Below are positions 61,864 through 64,000 of a stretch of 64,000 bases of DNA, piece by piece. Both the position numbers and the translations under genes were made by a program. The notes beneath the pieces are model-generated. The model did not search any database. It was given only the letters and a program-made list of their open reading frames with translations, and was not told the origin of the DNA. Each line of letters begins with the position of its first letter. Within the stretch, counting starts at the first letter, position 1. Source of the DNA: Selenomonas sp. WCT3 (GTDB lineage: Bacteria > Bacillota > Negativicutes > Selenomonadales > Selenomonadaceae); NCBI GenBank assembly GCA_900100835.1, contig FNCM01000006.1, positions 1 through 64,000 of the forward strand. Reading direction: 5' to 3'.

Positions 61864-64000
61864 TTAGGAAAGATACACATAAATCGCATCCAAATCCTCA
61901 AGTTCCAATCCCATTTCACTAAAGGCAACATGCAAAGCTTTTGCCATAACATCCACATTATGACTTGCTTCGCCTCGCTGCACTGCCTGCTCCGCGCGGC
62001 TGTCAGCCGGATGGATTCCCAAAATCGAACCATCATAGCAAATCGTAAAGGTTGCGCTATCATCGGTTAGCGGAATCGCCTTGGTATATTCACGCTTCTG
62101 TTTGGCAACACTAGTCTTGGGAATTGCCAGTTGTCGCTCTACCGGGCTCATGGTTACGCTATTCGGTTGTACATCCAAGGCATAAGTACCGTCCGGGATC
62201 ACTTGTCCATTCTTGACTTTTCCCACCGGCAGTTGGGCCGTGGTCAAACCGAGGACTTGCTCCACCGGATTTGCTTTATTTGCTGGTACAGACTCATAAC
62301 CTGCTGTACCCGCCTGCAAAGCGCCTTCTGCATAGTCTAGCTGCGGCCGCTCTACTTTGGTATCCGCCGGTTCCGTTACGAGTTCCTCCAAATCTGGCAG
62401 AATCGGTGGATTGGTTACTTCATCCTCAGGAATCACTTGGGGATTTACCACCATCTTCATCTCATCAAGCCCGTTTAAATCGATTGGCAGCGTCTCATTG
62501 GGGTCAACGACTACCGTATCGACTTCGGCTGCTGGCTGGGAATTAATCACCGTTGGCGGCGTGATTTTGTATACGCCGTCATACTTAAAGCGATAATTTC
62601 CCACTACATCCCCCGAATTGAGCACCGTATCATCTGCGGAAAGATAAATGGAATAGGTATCTTCACTTTTCGCTGTCCCTAGCAAATAAGCCAAAGTTGG
62701 CATGGTAGTTGCCGTATCGCCATTTACCCACTGACCGCTGTAATCCTGTCCTAGTACCTCAACATTTGACGAGTCAAAACTTTCTCCTTGACCGGTCAAA
62801 TTCAACACGATTTCATGAGGAGCAACGGTGGTCTTGCCAAGCTCTGGTTCAAATTCATAATTGGCCGCATCGTTGGGGTTCTCATAGGCTGCGCCAGTAA
62901 AATGGACTACATCCGTATAAGTCCCCACAGCAGGAGTCGTGCCCCCTGCTGGAATTTGATCCGCGTAATCCTCATCGAAGTGAAAGGTTGGATTGCTCAA
63001 GGATGCCCCATTCACCAAACCATGCCCCTGACCATCATCGGCAACCGCCTCAAGGGAAACGGCATAATCCGCCGAACCATAGGTGGTCGAAAGATTTACC
63101 CAAATGGGTACACTGCGCTTGTTGATGGTAAGCGTTGCTCCATTTCCCGCAGCCGCCTGATAACCATTTTGATAGGCATTGGTATTGACAAAGGAACTGT
63201 CATTCACATCCAGGTTAATGGCATAAATGGCGTTATAGCCATCCGCAGCAGCGGCCACACCACTCGTGCGGTCAGCCGTGGCGGCAAAGCCGATACTTGA
63301 AGCCACGCCAGCAACCTTGGCCGTGTTTATCACGGCATTTTCTGTGAAGGCTGCATACTGCGTCGTCTCTGCCTCTGCCTGCCACTCCGAAGCACCACTT
63401 AGGGTCTCGCCATATATTTTCTCCATATTCGCCGCCGTTAAGGTAACGGTGGGCTGATACTTGAAGATATAGCGTCCCGTCTCGGCTTCATCTTCCACTT
63501 GAGTGTAACTATAGGCATCAGAACCGCGATTCCAAAGGGCATAGGTATCGCTGTTTAAGTTGCTGCCAAAGTCATTTGCTGCCGGCGAACCAGAGTAAAC
63601 CTTCCATTTACCACCTGTTCCCGTGACAATGCCCGCAGCTTCCGTAGATGTGTTCACAAAGCTGCCACTGCCTGCATCGAGGATTACGGCATCCGTTGCC
63701 GCCGATGCCGACTGAATGTTATGGCTAAGATTAATGCTGCTTGCAATCCCATCAGTTGCTACCTTGACTTTTCCACCAGCGGTTATGCCAGCTAGTTTAA
63801 CCACACCGGCCGAATCTACCTGCACATCGCCACTGGTTGTCGTAATGCGGTCCCCGATGGTCACCCCCGCACCGCCTTGTAGGGTTACCGTGTTATCGGT
63901 ATTCACCAAACCCGTATAACGGTCCGAATTTATTAGTGTCGGGTCAGCGTTCGCATTGGCACCAGCCGACAGGTTGACACCACCACCAACGGTGACTTTT
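61864..64000 (-). CDS. 3' end of a large secreted adhesin with MBG-type repeats
   Basis: At least 711 codons; the frame stays open through the window edge, so the N-terminus (expected signal and TPS/haemagglutination domain) is outside. Visible parts: Gly/Thr-rich beta-helix-like stretch (VTLQGGAGVTIGD), MBG-like domains each opening KIYGETLSGAS and TYGSADYAVSL, a Pro/Asp/Glu-rich linker (VDPNETLPIDLNGL to TKVERPQLDYA), and a C-terminal domain ending DAIYVYLS. Likely a surface filament exported by a two-partner system; the partner is not in the window. Confidence 0.85.
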   Translation of the reverse strand, partial: KVTVGGGVNLSAGANANADPTLINSDRYTGLVNTDNTVTLQGGAGVTIGDRITTTSGDVQVDSAGVVKLAGITAGGKVKVATDGIASSINLSHNIQSASAATDAVILDAGSGSFVNTSTEAAGIVTGTGGKWKVYSGSPAANDFGSNLNSDTYALWNRGSDAYSYTQVEDEAETGRYIFKYQPTVTLTAANMEKIYGETLSGASEWQAEAETTQYAAFTENAVINTAKVAGVASSIGFAATADRTSGVAAAADGYNAIYAINLDVNDSSFVNTNAYQNGYQAAAGNGATLTINKRSVPIWVNLSTTYGSADYAVSLEAVADDGQGHGLVNGASLSNPTFHFDEDYADQIPAGGTTPAVGTYTDVVHFTGAAYENPNDAANYEFEPELGKTTVAPHEIVLNLTGQGESFDSSNVEVLGQDYSGQWVNGDTATTMPTLAYLLGTAKSEDTYSIYLSADDTVLNSGDVVGNYRFKYDGVYKITPPTVINSQPAAEVDTVVVDPNETLPIDLNGLDEMKMVVNPQVIPEDEVTNPPILPDLEELVTEPADTKVERPQLDYAEGALQAGTAGYESVPANKANPVEQVLGLTTAQLPVGKVKNGQVIPDGTYALDVQPNSVTMSPVERQLAIPKTSVAKQKREYTKAIPLTDDSATFTICYDGSILGIHPADSRAEQAVQRGEASHNVDVMAKALHVAFSEMGLELEDLDAIYVYLS

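Overview
The window looks like a chromosomal piece of a diderm Firmicute of the class Negativicutes, most likely Selenomonadaceae (Selenomonas or a close relative). This is inference from protein flavour, not a database match. The reasons are Firmicute-style genes (LexA, a TrpR-like YerC regulator, short HisG with HisZ, HflX next to an aluminium-resistance-type PLP enzyme) together with features of a cell with an outer membrane (a very large secreted adhesin with MBG-type repeats and a periplasmic HlyD-type adaptor). By eye most of the window is near 50 percent GC. The stretch 49.5-55.5 kb is clearly AT-rich.

Layout. 0.1-0.5 kb: a compact type I toxin-antitoxin module, with a 28-codon hydrophobic peptide and a divergent antisense RNA. 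0.65-7.7 kb (+): hypothetical proteins, a methyltransferase, a LUD protein, a nucleoid-associated protein, hflX and a PLP enzyme. 7.8-16.7 kb: lexA, a GH84 glycosidase, a ferredoxin plus membrane Fe-S protein pair, a transporter, a DUF2971 protein, an EAL phosphodiesterase and an amidase. 16.9-26.3 kb (-): an almost complete histidine operon (yerC, hisZ, an HD protein, hisG-D-C-B-H-A-F-IE, then a SagB-type oxidoreductase). 26.5-38.5 kb (-): hlyD, alaS, SGNH esterase, ftsK, SAH deaminase, SAH hydrolase, surE, tRNA-Lys and a PAP2 protein. 38.6-40.5 kb (+): a Y-family polymerase with a YolD-like partner. 40.5-48.0 kb (-): a membrane protein, a UvrD-like helicase, queA, spoIID-like, queH, ruvB and ruvA.

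48.1-60.4 kb is an accessory block lying between ruvA and ruvC, genes usually adjacent in Firmicutes. It holds a second copy of the type I toxin-antitoxin module, one orphan type I-E-like CRISPR repeat, a truncated sirtuin fragment, a PD-(D/E)XK nuclease-like gene, DUF4268 and DUF262 gene fragments on either side of an IS256-family transposase, an intact Sir2-HerA pair, and a metabolic operon (DcuC-like carrier, AbgA-like amidohydrolase, M20 hydantoinase-type hydrolase). ruvC, yebC and the 3' part of the adhesin gene follow; the adhesin runs off the window.

The most interesting signal is the duplicated small-peptide module at 0.09-0.51 kb and 48.18-48.55 kb. In each copy the divergent RNA is complementary to the translation start region of its own neighbouring peptide mRNA. 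The pairing sequence has changed in both partners between copies, while a self-complementary TAGCTA loop is kept in a hairpin of each RNA. This is strong sequence evidence for two cognate type I toxin-antitoxin loci.
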